NCBI GenBank assembly: GCA_016874895.1
Contig: VGSX01000178.1
Coordinates: 1-7,392, forward strand
Reading direction: 5' to 3'
DNA length: 7,392 nt
Origin: Deltaproteobacteria bacterium
Lineage (GTDB): Bacteria > Desulfobacterota > Desulfobaccia > Desulfobaccales > Desulfobaccaceae
In this document: in pieces, positions 1-6,516 of the stretch
Layout of the letters: the number at the start of each line of letters is the position of its first letter
Numbering within the stretch: position 1 is the stretch's first letter
Made by a program: the position numbers and the translations under genes
Notes under the pieces: generated by a model
The model's database searches: none
What the model saw: only the letters and a program-made list of their open reading frames with translations
Told to the model about the DNA's origin: nothing

Positions 1-19
1 CTGAATTCCAGCGAGCCAT
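1..19 (-). CDS. 5' end of an unidentified gene, cut by the window edge
   Basis: An ATG at 19-17 on the minus strand opens a frame reading M-A-R-W-N-S before the window ends. A GGAG ribosome-binding site lies at 30-27, seven bases upstream of the ATG. It stands in an AT-rich spacer downstream of aspS on the same strand, where a next gene would be expected. Six residues are too few to name a family. The gene is 158 nt from the aspS stop, so it probably has its own promoter rather than being tightly coupled to aspS. The call rests only on the start codon, its spacing from GGAG and the composition change; it could be a chance match. Confidence 0.5.
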
Positions 20-176
20 GGTTATTCTCCAATAAAAATTAGTAAGCTATCCACGATCATCTTTCACTATCGATAATTATTAGTCATCTTGGCCGGATTT
101 ACTCATAACTATTTTTTTACCGAAAACTGAAAACCGAAAAAAGTTCACTGACGGCAGAAAACCGGCCGGTGCTGCA
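20..176. other. AT-rich spacer between aspS and the next gene
   Basis: No gene is visible here. The aspS-proximal part holds a perfect 10-bp palindrome ACCGGCCGGT (161-170), followed in the transcript direction, 18 nt later, by six U (142-137). Stem and U-run are too far apart for a standard Rho-independent terminator, so I do not call one, although transcription may end here. ACCGAAAA occurs twice in direct orientation at 119-126 and 133-140. A weak promoter for the left-edge gene could lie in 31-75 (GTGAAA, 17-nt spacer, TACTAA on the minus strand), but the match is poor. Confidence 0.5.
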
Positions 177-1958
177 TCAGCGATCCAACCGGAGGCCCAA
201 TTCCAGCAGTTGGGCCACATCCACTTCCGAGGGCGCCTGGGTGAGGATACAGGTGGCCTTTTGGGTCTTGGGGAAGGCGATGACTTCCCGGATAGACCTG
301 GCCCCGGCCAGAATCATGACCAGGCGGTCGAAGCCGAAGGCCACCCCGCCGTGGGGCGGGGCCCCGTAGTCCAGGGCTTCCAGCAGGAAGCCGAATTTCT
401 GTTGGGCCTCTTCCGGCGATATTTTTAAGGCGTCAAAGACTTTTTCCTGGATGTGGCGATGGTGGATCCGGATGCTGCCGCCGCCCACCTCATTGCCGTT
501 GAGCACCAGGTCATAGGCCCGGGCCCGCACCGCGCCGGGGTCGGTCTCCAGCAAAGGCAGGTCCTGGCGTAGCGGCGAGGTAAAGGGGTGGTGCATGGCC
601 ACGTAGCGTTTGGCCTCGGGGTCGTATTCCAGGAGGGGAAAGTGGGTCACCCAGCAGAAATCATAGGTATCCGGGGGGATGAGTTTTTCCTTTTTTCCCA
701 GGTGCAGCCGGAGCTGGCCCAGGGCGGTGTGGACAATGGCGGGGGCGTCGGCCACGAAGAGCAACAGGTCCCCCTCCCGGGCCTGGAGGCGGGCGTTTAG
801 GGCCTCCTGCTGGGCCGGGGTGAAGAACTTGGCCAGGGGGGACTGCCAGCCCGAGGGGGTGAGCTTGATCCAGGCCAGGCCCTTGGCCCCGTAGATGCCC
901 ACAAAGCCGGTTAGCTCGTCCAATTCCTTGCGGGGCAGGCGGGCCAGTCCCTTGCCGTTGATGGCCTTAATGATCCCTCCCTGGGCCGCAACGTCGGCAA
1001 AGGTGCGGAATTCCGTGACGGCCACCAGATCGGTAACATCCACCAGCTCCAGGCCGAAGCGCCGGTCCGGACGGTCCACCCCGAAGCGGGCAATACACTC
1101 GCCATAGGTGAGGCGAGGGAAGGGGGGGGAGACCTCAAGCCTTAGGATCTCCCGGAACAAAGCGGCCATCAGGCCTTCCACCACCGCGTAGATGTCCTCC
1201 TCAGTGATAAAGGACATCTCCATGTCGATCTGGGTGAACTCCGGCTGCCGATCGGCCCGCAGGTCCTCATCCCGAAAGCAGCGGCAGAGCTGATAATAGC
1301 GCTCCAACCCGGCCATCATGAGGAGCTGTTTAAAGAGCTGCGGCGACTGGGGCAGGGCGAAAAACTTTCCCGGGTTGGTCCGGCTGGGCACCAGGTAATC
1401 CCGGGCCCCCTCGGGAGTGCTGCGGGTCAGGATGGGGGTTTCCACTTCCACGAAGCCCTGGGAGTTCAGATAGTTCCGGGCTACCTGGGCGGCCTTATGC
1501 CGCAGGAGCAGGTTCTGCATGAGCTTGGGCCGCCTGAGGTCAAGGTAGCGGTAGCGCAGCCGGATGGCCTCAGAGGTATCCACCTTGAAATCTTCCAGTT
1601 CATAGGGCGGTGTCTGGGAGCTGTTGAGGAGACGCAGTTCCTCCACGACCACTTCGATCTCCCCCGTGGGCAGGTTGGGATTGGCCATACCCTCGGGCCG
1701 GGGGATAACAATGCCCCGGATGGCAATGACGAATTCACTCCTGAGCATATCGGCTTTGGCATGGGCCTGATCATTGATTTCGGGATTGAAAACCACCTGG
1801 GTAAGGCCCTCCCGATCCCGCAGATCCACAAAGATCAAGCCGCCGTGATCCCGGCGGCGTTGCACCCAGCCCATGAGAATGACTTCCTGGTCAATATCCT
1901 CCCGCCGCAGCGCCCCGCACGAATGGGTGCGCTGCAGGCCGTCCACTGAATCAAACAC
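177..1958 (-). CDS. aspS: Aspartate-tRNA ligase, probably non-discriminating (Asp/Asn)
   Basis: Class II aminoacyl-tRNA synthetase that charges tRNA with aspartate in the cytoplasm. The 593-aa product matches the usual bacterial AspRS length (about 590). Visible parts: N-terminal OB-fold anticodon domain (about 25-110, with GWVQRRRDHGG at 30-40), motif 1 around 168-193 (VETP, TPEGARDYLVPSR), the aspartate-site segment QSPQLFKQLLM (204-214), motif 2 (CFRDEDLRADRQPEFTQID, 227-245), a bacterial GAD insertion in the middle, and motif 3 (GFDR, Arg545). His38 and Gly90 align with the His/Gly pair described for the non-discriminating Pseudomonas aeruginosa enzyme, where E. coli has Leu and Lys. This suggests it also makes Asp-tRNA(Asn) for GatCAB to amidate. 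The start is GTG, with AAGGAG six bases upstream, and overlaps the hisS stop by 8 nt, so translation is probably coupled to hisS. Family certain; specificity inferred. Confidence 0.97.
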   Translation of the reverse strand: MFDSVDGLQRTHSCGALRREDIDQEVILMGWVQRRRDHGGLIFVDLRDREGLTQVVFNPEINDQAHAKADMLRSEFVIAIRGIVIPRPEGMANPNLPTGEIEVVVEELRLLNSSQTPPYELEDFKVDTSEAIRLRYRYLDLRRPKLMQNLLLRHKAAQVARNYLNSQGFVEVETPILTRSTPEGARDYLVPSRTNPGKFFALPQSPQLFKQLLMMAGLERYYQLCRCFRDEDLRADRQPEFTQIDMEMSFITEEDIYAVVEGLMAALFREILRLEVSPPFPRLTYGECIARFGVDRPDRRFGLELVDVTDLVAVTEFRTFADVAAQGGIIKAINGKGLARLPRKELDELTGFVGIYGAKGLAWIKLTPSGWQSPLAKFFTPAQQEALNARLQAREGDLLLFVADAPAIVHTALGQLRLHLGKKEKLIPPDTYDFCWVTHFPLLEYDPEAKRYVAMHHPFTSPLRQDLPLLETDPGAVRARAYDLVLNGNEVGGGSIRIHHRHIQEKVFDALKISPEEAQQKFGFLLEALDYGAPPHGGVAFGFDRLVMILAGARSIREVIAFPKTQKATCILTQAPSEVDVAQLLELGLRLDR

Positions 1959-3228
1959 CGTAAACTCCTTCTGTCTCCGACCCGAGGGCGGCGAGAATCT
2001 CGGACGGTCCCTCGATGGAAACCATTTGCTGTTGGCCGCTTTGCATATTTTTTAGGGGGGCCTGCCGGGCGGCCAGTTCCTTGTCCCCGACAATCAGAAC
2101 CTGGGAGGCGCCCCGGCGGTTGGCCATGGTCATCTGGGCCTTGAGGGAACGGTCGGCAAAATCCATGTCCGCCACATAGCCCTGACGCCGCACCGCCTGG
2201 ACGAGATCAAAGGCCAGATCGAGGGCCGTCCGCCCCAGGACCGCAATAAACAGCAGAGGCCGGGCCGGGATGGGATCCTGTTGCTGGCTTAACAAAGCCG
2301 CCAGCCTCTCTTCGCCGATGGCGAACCCGATGGCCGGGTGGTCGGGGCCGCCCAGTTCCCTGATCAGGCCATTGTAGCGGCCGCCCCCGGCCACCGCGTC
2401 CTGGGCCCCCAGCTCGGTGGTGATGACCTCGAAGGCCGTGCGGGTGTAATAATCCAGACCCCGCACCAGCCGGGGGTTTTTCCGGTATGGGACCCCGAAT
2501 CGATCCAGGAGCTCCAGAACCCGCTGTTCATGGCGCTGGCAATCGTCGCAGAGCTGGTCCGACAGGGCCGGGACCTGGTGCAACAGTTCCTGGCAAGTTT
2601 TGGACTTGCAGTCAAAGACCCGAAGGGGATTGACGGCGCTCCGCCGCTGGCAGTCGTCGCAGAGGTCCCGGAGTCCCCGGGCGAAGAGAGCGGTCAATTC
2701 CAGCAGGTAGGCCGGCCGGCACTGGGAGCACCCCAGGGAGTTGAATACCAGCTCCAGGTTTTTTATCTGCAGCCGCTCCAGGATTTCCAGAAGCAACAGG
2801 ATCATCTCCGCGTCCAGTTCCGGGGCGTCGCCCCCCAGGGCCTCGGCGTTGATCTGGTGGAACTGGCGGTAGCGGCCTTTCTGAGGCCTCTCATACCGAA
2901 ACATGGGCCCCATGGTAAAGTATTTCTTGACTTCGGCGCCCTGGTCCAGGCGGTTTTCGATGAAGGCCCGGACCACCGAGGCCGTGGCCTCGGGGCGCAG
3001 GGTCAGGGACTCGCCATGCCGGTCGGGAAAGGTGTACATCTCCTTTTCCACTATGTCGGTATTGACGCCAATGGATCGGGTGAAGAGTTCGGTGCGCTCC
3101 AGCAGGGGCAGCCGGATTTCTTGAAAACCGTAACACCTGAAAACGGCTCGGGCGATGGTTTCGATGTGGTGCCAGCGGGCTGTTTCCGGGGGCAGGAGGT
3201 CTTTCATGCCCCGCACCGCTTTGATCAT
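1951..3228 (-). CDS. hisS: Histidine-tRNA ligase
   Basis: Class II synthetase that activates histidine and charges tRNA(His); cytoplasmic homodimer in the family. At 425 aa it equals the usual length (E. coli 424). The N-terminus has the typical RGMKDLLPPE. Motif 1 spans about 17-54; motif 2 contains LRPEAT (77-82) and RYERPQKGRYRQFHQ (111-125); the histidine-specific loop is LVRGLDYYTRTAFEV (254-268); motif 3 is GGGRYNGL to GFAIGEERL (281-309). The C-terminal anticodon-binding domain follows from about 323. The insertion region holds four cysteine pairs (167/170, 190/193, 207/212, 227/230), which E. coli HisRS lacks, as far as I recall; I recall similar patterns in other Desulfobacterota. 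ATG start with GGGAG seven bases upstream. Its 153-nt spacer from ribD suggests it begins a new transcription unit with aspS. Confidence 0.97.
   Translation of the reverse strand: MIKAVRGMKDLLPPETARWHHIETIARAVFRCYGFQEIRLPLLERTELFTRSIGVNTDIVEKEMYTFPDRHGESLTLRPEATASVVRAFIENRLDQGAEVKKYFTMGPMFRYERPQKGRYRQFHQINAEALGGDAPELDAEMILLLLEILERLQIKNLELVFNSLGCSQCRPAYLLELTALFARGLRDLCDDCQRRSAVNPLRVFDCKSKTCQELLHQVPALSDQLCDDCQRHEQRVLELLDRFGVPYRKNPRLVRGLDYYTRTAFEVITTELGAQDAVAGGGRYNGLIRELGGPDHPAIGFAIGEERLAALLSQQQDPIPARPLLFIAVLGRTALDLAFDLVQAVRRQGYVADMDFADRSLKAQMTMANRRGASQVLIVGDKELAARQAPLKNMQSGQQQMVSIEGPSEILAALGSETEGVYGV
1965..1970 (-). promoter_or_regulatory. Ribosome-binding site of aspS
   Basis: AAGGAG on the minus strand, six bases before the GTG start at 1958. 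It lies inside the last codons of hisS. Its quality and spacing fix the GTG as the start, which places the first residues (MFDSVDGLQRTHSCG) where AspRS N-termini normally begin. Confidence 0.8.
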
Positions 3229-3258
3229 GAGCGTACTCCCAATAATATTAAAAAAGCA

Positions 3259-3287
3259 AATCTAACATAATAATATATTTTCCGCAA
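3259..3287 (-). promoter_or_regulatory. Candidate promoter for hisS-aspS
   Basis: In the AT-rich spacer before hisS, the minus strand reads TTGCGG (3287-3282), a 17-nt spacer, then TAGATT (3264-3259) preceded by TGT, an extended -10 pattern. The -35 matches the sigma-70 consensus at three of six positions and the -10 at four of six. It lies 31 nt upstream of the hisS ATG, giving a short leader. The correct spacing and the local AT-richness support it, but in such AT-rich sequence chance matches are common. A T-box leader is not visible. Confidence 0.35.
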
Positions 3288-3313
3288 GATTTCTGTTGAT
3301 AAACTCGGTCCTC

Positions 3314-3330
3314 ACAGGCCGTAGGCCTAT
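3314..3330 (-). other. Hairpin in the ribD-hisS spacer
   Basis: On the minus strand ATAGGCC and GGCCTGT pair around a TAC triloop, giving a 7-bp stem with one G-U pair. It lies 52 nt after the ribD stop and upstream of the candidate hisS promoter. No U-run follows, so it is not a standard intrinsic terminator. It could protect the 3' end of the upstream transcript or have no role. Confidence 0.4.
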
Positions 3331-3381
3331 CTGTCCGGTGAAAAAGAATAGCCGTTGAACCTTGAACTTTTCTGAGGGGGA

Positions 3382-4518
3382 TCAGGAGATTTTGCGTGTC
3401 ACATAACCACTGATGAGAATATCCGCCCCGATCTGCCTAAATGTTATATCATGGGCCTGGTGGGCTTCTTTGAGCGTGGCCCTGCCCAAGCCGCCCAGAA
3501 TGCCCGGGGCCTGGCGGCCGCCGATGAATTTGGGGGCCAGAAACAGGTGGAATTTATCCACCAGACGGGCGTCAAAAAAAGCGCCATGGACCTCGGCGCC
3601 GCCTTCCACCAGGATGCTTTGGACCCGGCGCTCCCCCAGTATGCTGAGCAGAGCCCCGAGGTCCACCCGATTTTCCGGGTTCGGGGCAACAGTAATAATG
3701 TCGGCGCCCAGGGATGTGAGGGCCGCCCTTTTCTCCGGGGACGCTGCGGTTGTGCAGGCCACCCAGGTAGGGGCGATGGATTTTTGGGTCAGCACCTGGG
3801 CGGTGAGGGGTATGCGAAGCCGGCTGTCCAGGATGATGCGGATGGGATCCTTTCCCTGGCCATGGGGCAGGCGGGTGGTGAGCTGGGGATCGTCGGCCAG
3901 GACGGTGTTGACCCCCACGAGGATGGCGTCCACCTGATGGCGCAGGCGGTGTACCCAGGTCCGGGCTTTGGGGCCGGTGATCCATTGTGAGTCGCCGGTG
4001 CGGGTGGCGATTTTGCCGTCCAGAGAGGCGGCGGCTTTGACGATGACAAAGGGACGACCGGTGGTCACGGCCTTGAAAAAGGCTTCATTGAGGCGTTCCC
4101 CGGCCTCGGCCAACAGGCCGCAGTCAACGATCAGACCCTGCTGCCGCAGGAAATCGGCACCGCCGCCGGTCACCCGGGGATTGGGGTCGTGATTGGCGAT
4201 GACTACCCGCAGTATCCCGGCGCTGAGCACGGCTTCGGTACAAGGCGGGGTTTGCCCGTGATGATTGCAGGGTTCCAGGGTGACATACAAAGTACCCCCC
4301 CGGGCCAAGGCGCCGGCCTGGCGCAAGGCCTCCACCTCGGCATGGGGCAGACCATAGCGGCGATGATAACCCTGGCCCACAATATGGCCATCTTTCACCA
4401 CCACGGCCCCCACCATGGGGTTGGGGGAGGTGAAGCCTACACCCTTGGCGGCCAGTTTCAGCGCCAGGGCCATAACACGGCGGTCTTCCGCCGAAAAGGA
4501 ATGGGACAGATGTTTCAC
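3382..4518 (-). CDS. ribD: Bifunctional riboflavin biosynthesis deaminase/reductase RibD
   Basis: Carries out two successive steps of riboflavin synthesis: deamination of the pyrimidine made by GTP cyclohydrolase II, then NADPH-dependent reduction of its ribose side chain. With the GTG start at 4518 the protein is 378 aa, the usual size. The N-terminal zinc deaminase domain shows TSPNPMVGAVVVKDG, then HAE (His59, Glu61) and PCNHHGQTPPC (Cys84, Cys93), giving the three zinc ligands and the catalytic Glu. The C-terminal reductase domain starts near 155 and shows KAAASLDGKIAT, WITG, DAILVGVNTVLADDPQLTTR and ILVEGGAEVHGAFF. The frame stays open upstream to an ATG at 4635, but those 39 extra residues resemble nothing in RibD and begin inside a putative inserted element. 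GTG 4518 has AAGG seven bases upstream. The rest of the riboflavin pathway is not next to it; hisS follows. Confidence 0.95.
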   Translation of the reverse strand: MKHLSHSFSAEDRRVMALALKLAAKGVGFTSPNPMVGAVVVKDGHIVGQGYHRRYGLPHAEVEALRQAGALARGGTLYVTLEPCNHHGQTPPCTEAVLSAGILRVVIANHDPNPRVTGGGADFLRQQGLIVDCGLLAEAGERLNEAFFKAVTTGRPFVIVKAAASLDGKIATRTGDSQWITGPKARTWVHRLRHQVDAILVGVNTVLADDPQLTTRLPHGQGKDPIRIILDSRLRIPLTAQVLTQKSIAPTWVACTTAASPEKRAALTSLGADIITVAPNPENRVDLGALLSILGERRVQSILVEGGAEVHGAFFDARLVDKFHLFLAPKFIGGRQAPGILGGLGRATLKEAHQAHDITFRQIGADILISGYVTRKIS

Positions 4519-4525
4519 CAGAAAA

Positions 4526-4529
4526 CCTT
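4526..4529 (-). promoter_or_regulatory. Ribosome-binding site deciding the ribD start
   Basis: AAGG on the minus strand sits seven bases before GTG 4518. It is modest in strength but well placed, and it supports the start that gives a RibD of normal length. The upstream ATG at 4635 falls within the repeat-bounded element. Confidence 0.5.
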
Positions 4530-4565
4530 GGGGTTTTATTTCCTTAGGTTTACGAGAACAATAGT

Positions 4566-4582
4566 ACGGCCAACCAGGCCGT
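4566..4582 (-). other. Perfect hairpin in the ribD leader
   Basis: ACGGCC and GGCCGT form a perfect 6-bp stem around a 5-nt loop (TGGTT on the minus strand), 48 nt upstream of the ribD GTG. No U-run follows, so it is not a terminator. The conserved elements of an FMN riboswitch are absent. Its role is unknown. Confidence 0.45.
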
Positions 4583-4590
4583 GGGGCAAA

Positions 4591-4598
4591 GAATCGGT
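4591..4598 (+). repeat. Left copy of 8-bp direct repeat (putative target duplication)
   Basis: GAATCGGT, immediately outside the left inverted repeat of the MITE-like element and identical to the copy at 4718-4725. Confidence 0.55.
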
Positions 4599-4717
4599 GT
4601 AAGCGTTCAGCGGTCAGCTGATGCTTTAAATTCAAATAGTTATTCCCCGGAGGCAGATCGCTGGTTTCTCGATTAGTTTGCCTAACCCATTGTTTTTGCT
4701 GAAAGCTGAACGCCTAT
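4599..4717. mobile_element. MITE-like element between nrdR and ribD
   Basis: A 119-bp stretch is bounded by terminal inverted repeats. The left end (plus strand) is GTAAGCGTTCAGCGGTCAGC (4599-4618); the right end reverse-complemented is ATAGGCGTTCAGCTTTCAGC (4717-4698). They agree at 16 of 20 positions, with an unbroken 9-bp core GCGTTCAGC. Directly outside both ends is the same octamer GAATCGGT. It has no coding capacity of its own and is AT-richer than the genes. This is the structure of a non-autonomous transposon relic, but I cannot see other copies or the transposase that would move it, so the class is unassigned. Confidence 0.55.
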
Positions 4718-4725
4718 GAATCGGT
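4718..4725 (+). repeat. Right copy of 8-bp direct repeat (putative target duplication)
   Basis: GAATCGGT, immediately outside the right inverted repeat and 13 nt from the nrdR stop. With the copy at 4591-4598 it frames the element exactly, as expected of an 8-bp target-site duplication. Confidence 0.55.
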
Positions 4726-4738
4726 AACTTTTTGAGGG

Positions 4739-5212
4739 TTAGGCACTTTCCTTGTTCCCTTTGGTGGCGGCCAGGTTTTTGATCTCTTCCATGAACTCGG
4801 TGATATCGCTGAAATGGCGGTACACCGAGGCGAAGCGGACATAGGCGACGTCGTCCCAGCGCCTCAGTTGGTTCATCACCTGTTCGCCGATGTGGGTGGA
4901 GGGGACTTCTTTGAGCCCGGACTCCTGCAGCTTCCGCTCCAGGCCGTCCAGGAACTGCTCGATGTCGTCAATGCTGATGGGCCGTTTTTCGCAGGCTTTC
5001 TTGATGCCTTGGTAGATCTTGCTGCGGTTGAAGGCCTCCCGGCGGCCGTCTTTTTTGATCACCAGGGGGGTAATGTCCTCCACCTTCTCATAGGTGGTGA
5101 AGCGGCGTTTACAATCCAGGCACTCCCGGCGCCGGCGGATGGCGTCGGCCTCCCGACTCAGCCGTGAATTGGCCACCCGGGTTTTGGTGCTGCGGCAGTA
5201 GGGACAGCGCAC
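4739..5212 (-). CDS. nrdR: Transcriptional repressor NrdR
   Basis: Zinc-ribbon/ATP-cone regulator that senses ATP/dATP and represses ribonucleotide reductase genes by binding NrdR boxes. The 157-aa product is the normal size. The N-terminal zinc ribbon has Cys3, Cys6, Cys31 and Cys34 with the signature IRRRRECLDC and RFTTYE (37-42). The ATP-cone follows from about 49 to 139 (PLVIKKDGRREAFNRSKI, EKRPIS, DVAYVRFASVYR). The segment usually reading V-x-D-S-R is VANSR (13-17), a small departure. Start is GTG, with AGGAG six bases upstream; starting there gives the standard MRCPYC opening. It follows glyA by 20 nt and is likely co-transcribed with it. Its target nrd genes are not in this window, and I see no NrdR box here. 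Confidence 0.96.
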   Translation of the reverse strand: MRCPYCRSTKTRVANSRLSREADAIRRRRECLDCKRRFTTYEKVEDITPLVIKKDGRREAFNRSKIYQGIKKACEKRPISIDDIEQFLDGLERKLQESGLKEVPSTHIGEQVMNQLRRWDDVAYVRFASVYRHFSDITEFMEEIKNLAATKGNKESA

Positions 5213-5218
5213 GCCGGT

Positions 5219-5223
5219 CTCCT
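5219..5223 (-). promoter_or_regulatory. Ribosome-binding site of nrdR
   Basis: AGGAG on the minus strand, six bases before the GTG start at 5212, in the 20-nt gap after the glyA stop. It fixes the GTG as the start. A second AGGAGG-like sequence overlaps the glyA stop but is too far away to be used. Confidence 0.7.
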
Positions 5224-5232
5224 GCGGACCTC

Positions 5233-6516
5233 CTAATCACAGTACCATTCGGTGGCAAAGAGCGGGTAGCTGCGGCAGAATTCTTTCACCTGTTCCTTGA
5301 GACTCTTTAGTTTAGCCTCGTCAGCGGGCGCAGAGAGCACCTGGTGAATAAAGTGGACAACCTGCCGCATTTCAGGCTCCTTCATCCCCCGGGTGGTCAG
5401 GGCGGGCGAGCCGATCCGGATGCCGCTGGTGACCTTGGCGGACTGCTGATCGAAGGGGATACGGTTTTTATTGACGGTGATCCCGGCTTTATCAAGGGCT
5501 ATCTCCGCGGCCTGCCCGGTGATCCCGGTATCGCTGAGATCCAGGAGGAGGAGGTGGTTGTCGGTGCCGCCGGTTACCAGATGATAGCCGTGGCGCAGAA
5601 ATTCTTCGGCCAGGGTGCGGGCGTTGACCACTACCTGCTGCTGGTAGCGTTTAAAAGATGGCCGCAAAGCCTCCTGAAAGGCCACGGCCTTGGCAGCGAT
5701 GGTGTGCATCAGGGGTCCGCCCTGGATGCCGGGGAAGAGGTAATAGTCCAGTCTCTCGGCGTGGGATTGCTTTTTTCCCTTGAGCTCGATTTCCTGCTGC
5801 CGGGCCAGGATGAGACCGCCCCGGGGGCCCCGCAGGGTTTTATGGGTGGTGGAGGTGACAAAATCGGCCATCGGCACCGGAGACGGATGCAGATCGACGG
5901 CCACCAGCCCGGCGATGTGGGCAATGTCCACCATCAGGTAGGCGCCATATTGTTTGGCCAAGTCGGCGAACCGCTCAAAATCAATGGTGCGGGGGTAGGC
6001 GCTGGCCCCGGCCACCAGCATCTTGGGCCGGTGTTCCTGCATGATGGCTTCGATCCCCTCAAAATCGATCTCCCCGGTCCCCTTTTTAACCCCATAAAAA
6101 AGAGCTTTATAAAGCTGGCCGGAAAAGTTTACCGGGGCCCCGTGGGACAGATGGCCGCCGTGGGCCAGATCCATCCCGAGAATAGCGTCCCCGGGTTGCA
6201 GGAAGGCGAAATAAATGGCCATATTGGCTTGGGTGCCGGAGTGGGGCTGGACATTGGCATAATCGGCCCCGAATAACTGCTTAACCCGCTCGATGGCCAG
6301 GGATTCGGCGATATCCACGTATTCGCAGCCGCCGTAATAGCGCCGTCCGGGGTAGCCTTCGGCGTATTTATGGGTCAGCACCGACCCCTGGGCCTCCAGA
6401 ACCGCAGGACTGACAAAATTCTCCGAGGCAATAAGTTCCAGTTTAGTGAGCTGCCGCTGCTCTTCCTGTTGAATGGCGGCGTAGATCTCGGGGTCAATCT
6501 GGGCCAACGAACTCAT
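5233..6516 (-). CDS. glyA: Serine hydroxymethyltransferase
   Basis: PLP enzyme that interconverts serine and glycine while loading a one-carbon unit onto tetrahydrofolate; cytoplasmic. The 427-aa product has the usual length. Diagnostic stretches: LIASENFVSPAV (28-39), THKYAEGYPGRRYYGG (48-63), the cofactor loop HSGTQAN (92-98), VDIAHIAGL (196-204) with Asp197 for the pyridine nitrogen, and TSTTHKTLRGPRGG (221-234) with Lys226 as the Schiff-base lysine. FPGIQGGP follows at 261-268. The ATG start overlaps the rpiB stop as ATGA, and AAGGTGA lies six bases upstream, so translation is probably coupled to rpiB. All key residues that I can place are present. No leader exists in which a glycine riboswitch could sit. 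Confidence 0.98.
   Translation of the reverse strand: MSSLAQIDPEIYAAIQQEEQRQLTKLELIASENFVSPAVLEAQGSVLTHKYAEGYPGRRYYGGCEYVDIAESLAIERVKQLFGADYANVQPHSGTQANMAIYFAFLQPGDAILGMDLAHGGHLSHGAPVNFSGQLYKALFYGVKKGTGEIDFEGIEAIMQEHRPKMLVAGASAYPRTIDFERFADLAKQYGAYLMVDIAHIAGLVAVDLHPSPVPMADFVTSTTHKTLRGPRGGLILARQQEIELKGKKQSHAERLDYYLFPGIQGGPLMHTIAAKAVAFQEALRPSFKRYQQQVVVNARTLAEEFLRHGYHLVTGGTDNHLLLLDLSDTGITGQAAEIALDKAGITVNKNRIPFDQQSAKVTSGIRIGSPALTTRGMKEPEMRQVVHFIHQVLSAPADEAKLKSLKEQVKEFCRSYPLFATEWYCD

Noticed and set aside
137..170. Intrinsic terminator after aspS
   Set aside because: The ACCGGCCGGT palindrome is followed by a U-run, but 18 nt separate them and the palindrome folds only with a very short stem. It is noted in the spacer entry and not called.
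2338..3270. 310-aa open frame on the plus strand opposite hisS, and a similar one at 5344-6276 opposite glyA
   Set aside because: Both lie antisense to genes with full sets of family motifs. Their glycine/proline/valine-rich translations are what GC-rich codon usage produces on the opposite strand, and neither resembles a known protein.
3229..3381. T-box leader upstream of hisS-aspS (GGACCGAG slightly recalls the T-box consensus)
   Set aside because: No match to the conserved TGGNACCGCG core, no stem I with specifier loop that I can see, and no terminator/antiterminator pair.
4519..4738. FMN riboswitch upstream of ribD
   Set aside because: The conserved RFN blocks (such as AGGGGCGGGG and the later CCxACCGGCGGT) are absent; the spacer is explained by the repeat-bounded element and one short hairpin.
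4783..5212. NrdR N-terminal VANSR in place of the usual V-x-D-S-R as a sign of altered function
   Set aside because: All four zinc cysteines and the ATP-cone motifs are intact; a single Asp-to-Asn change is more likely ordinary variation.
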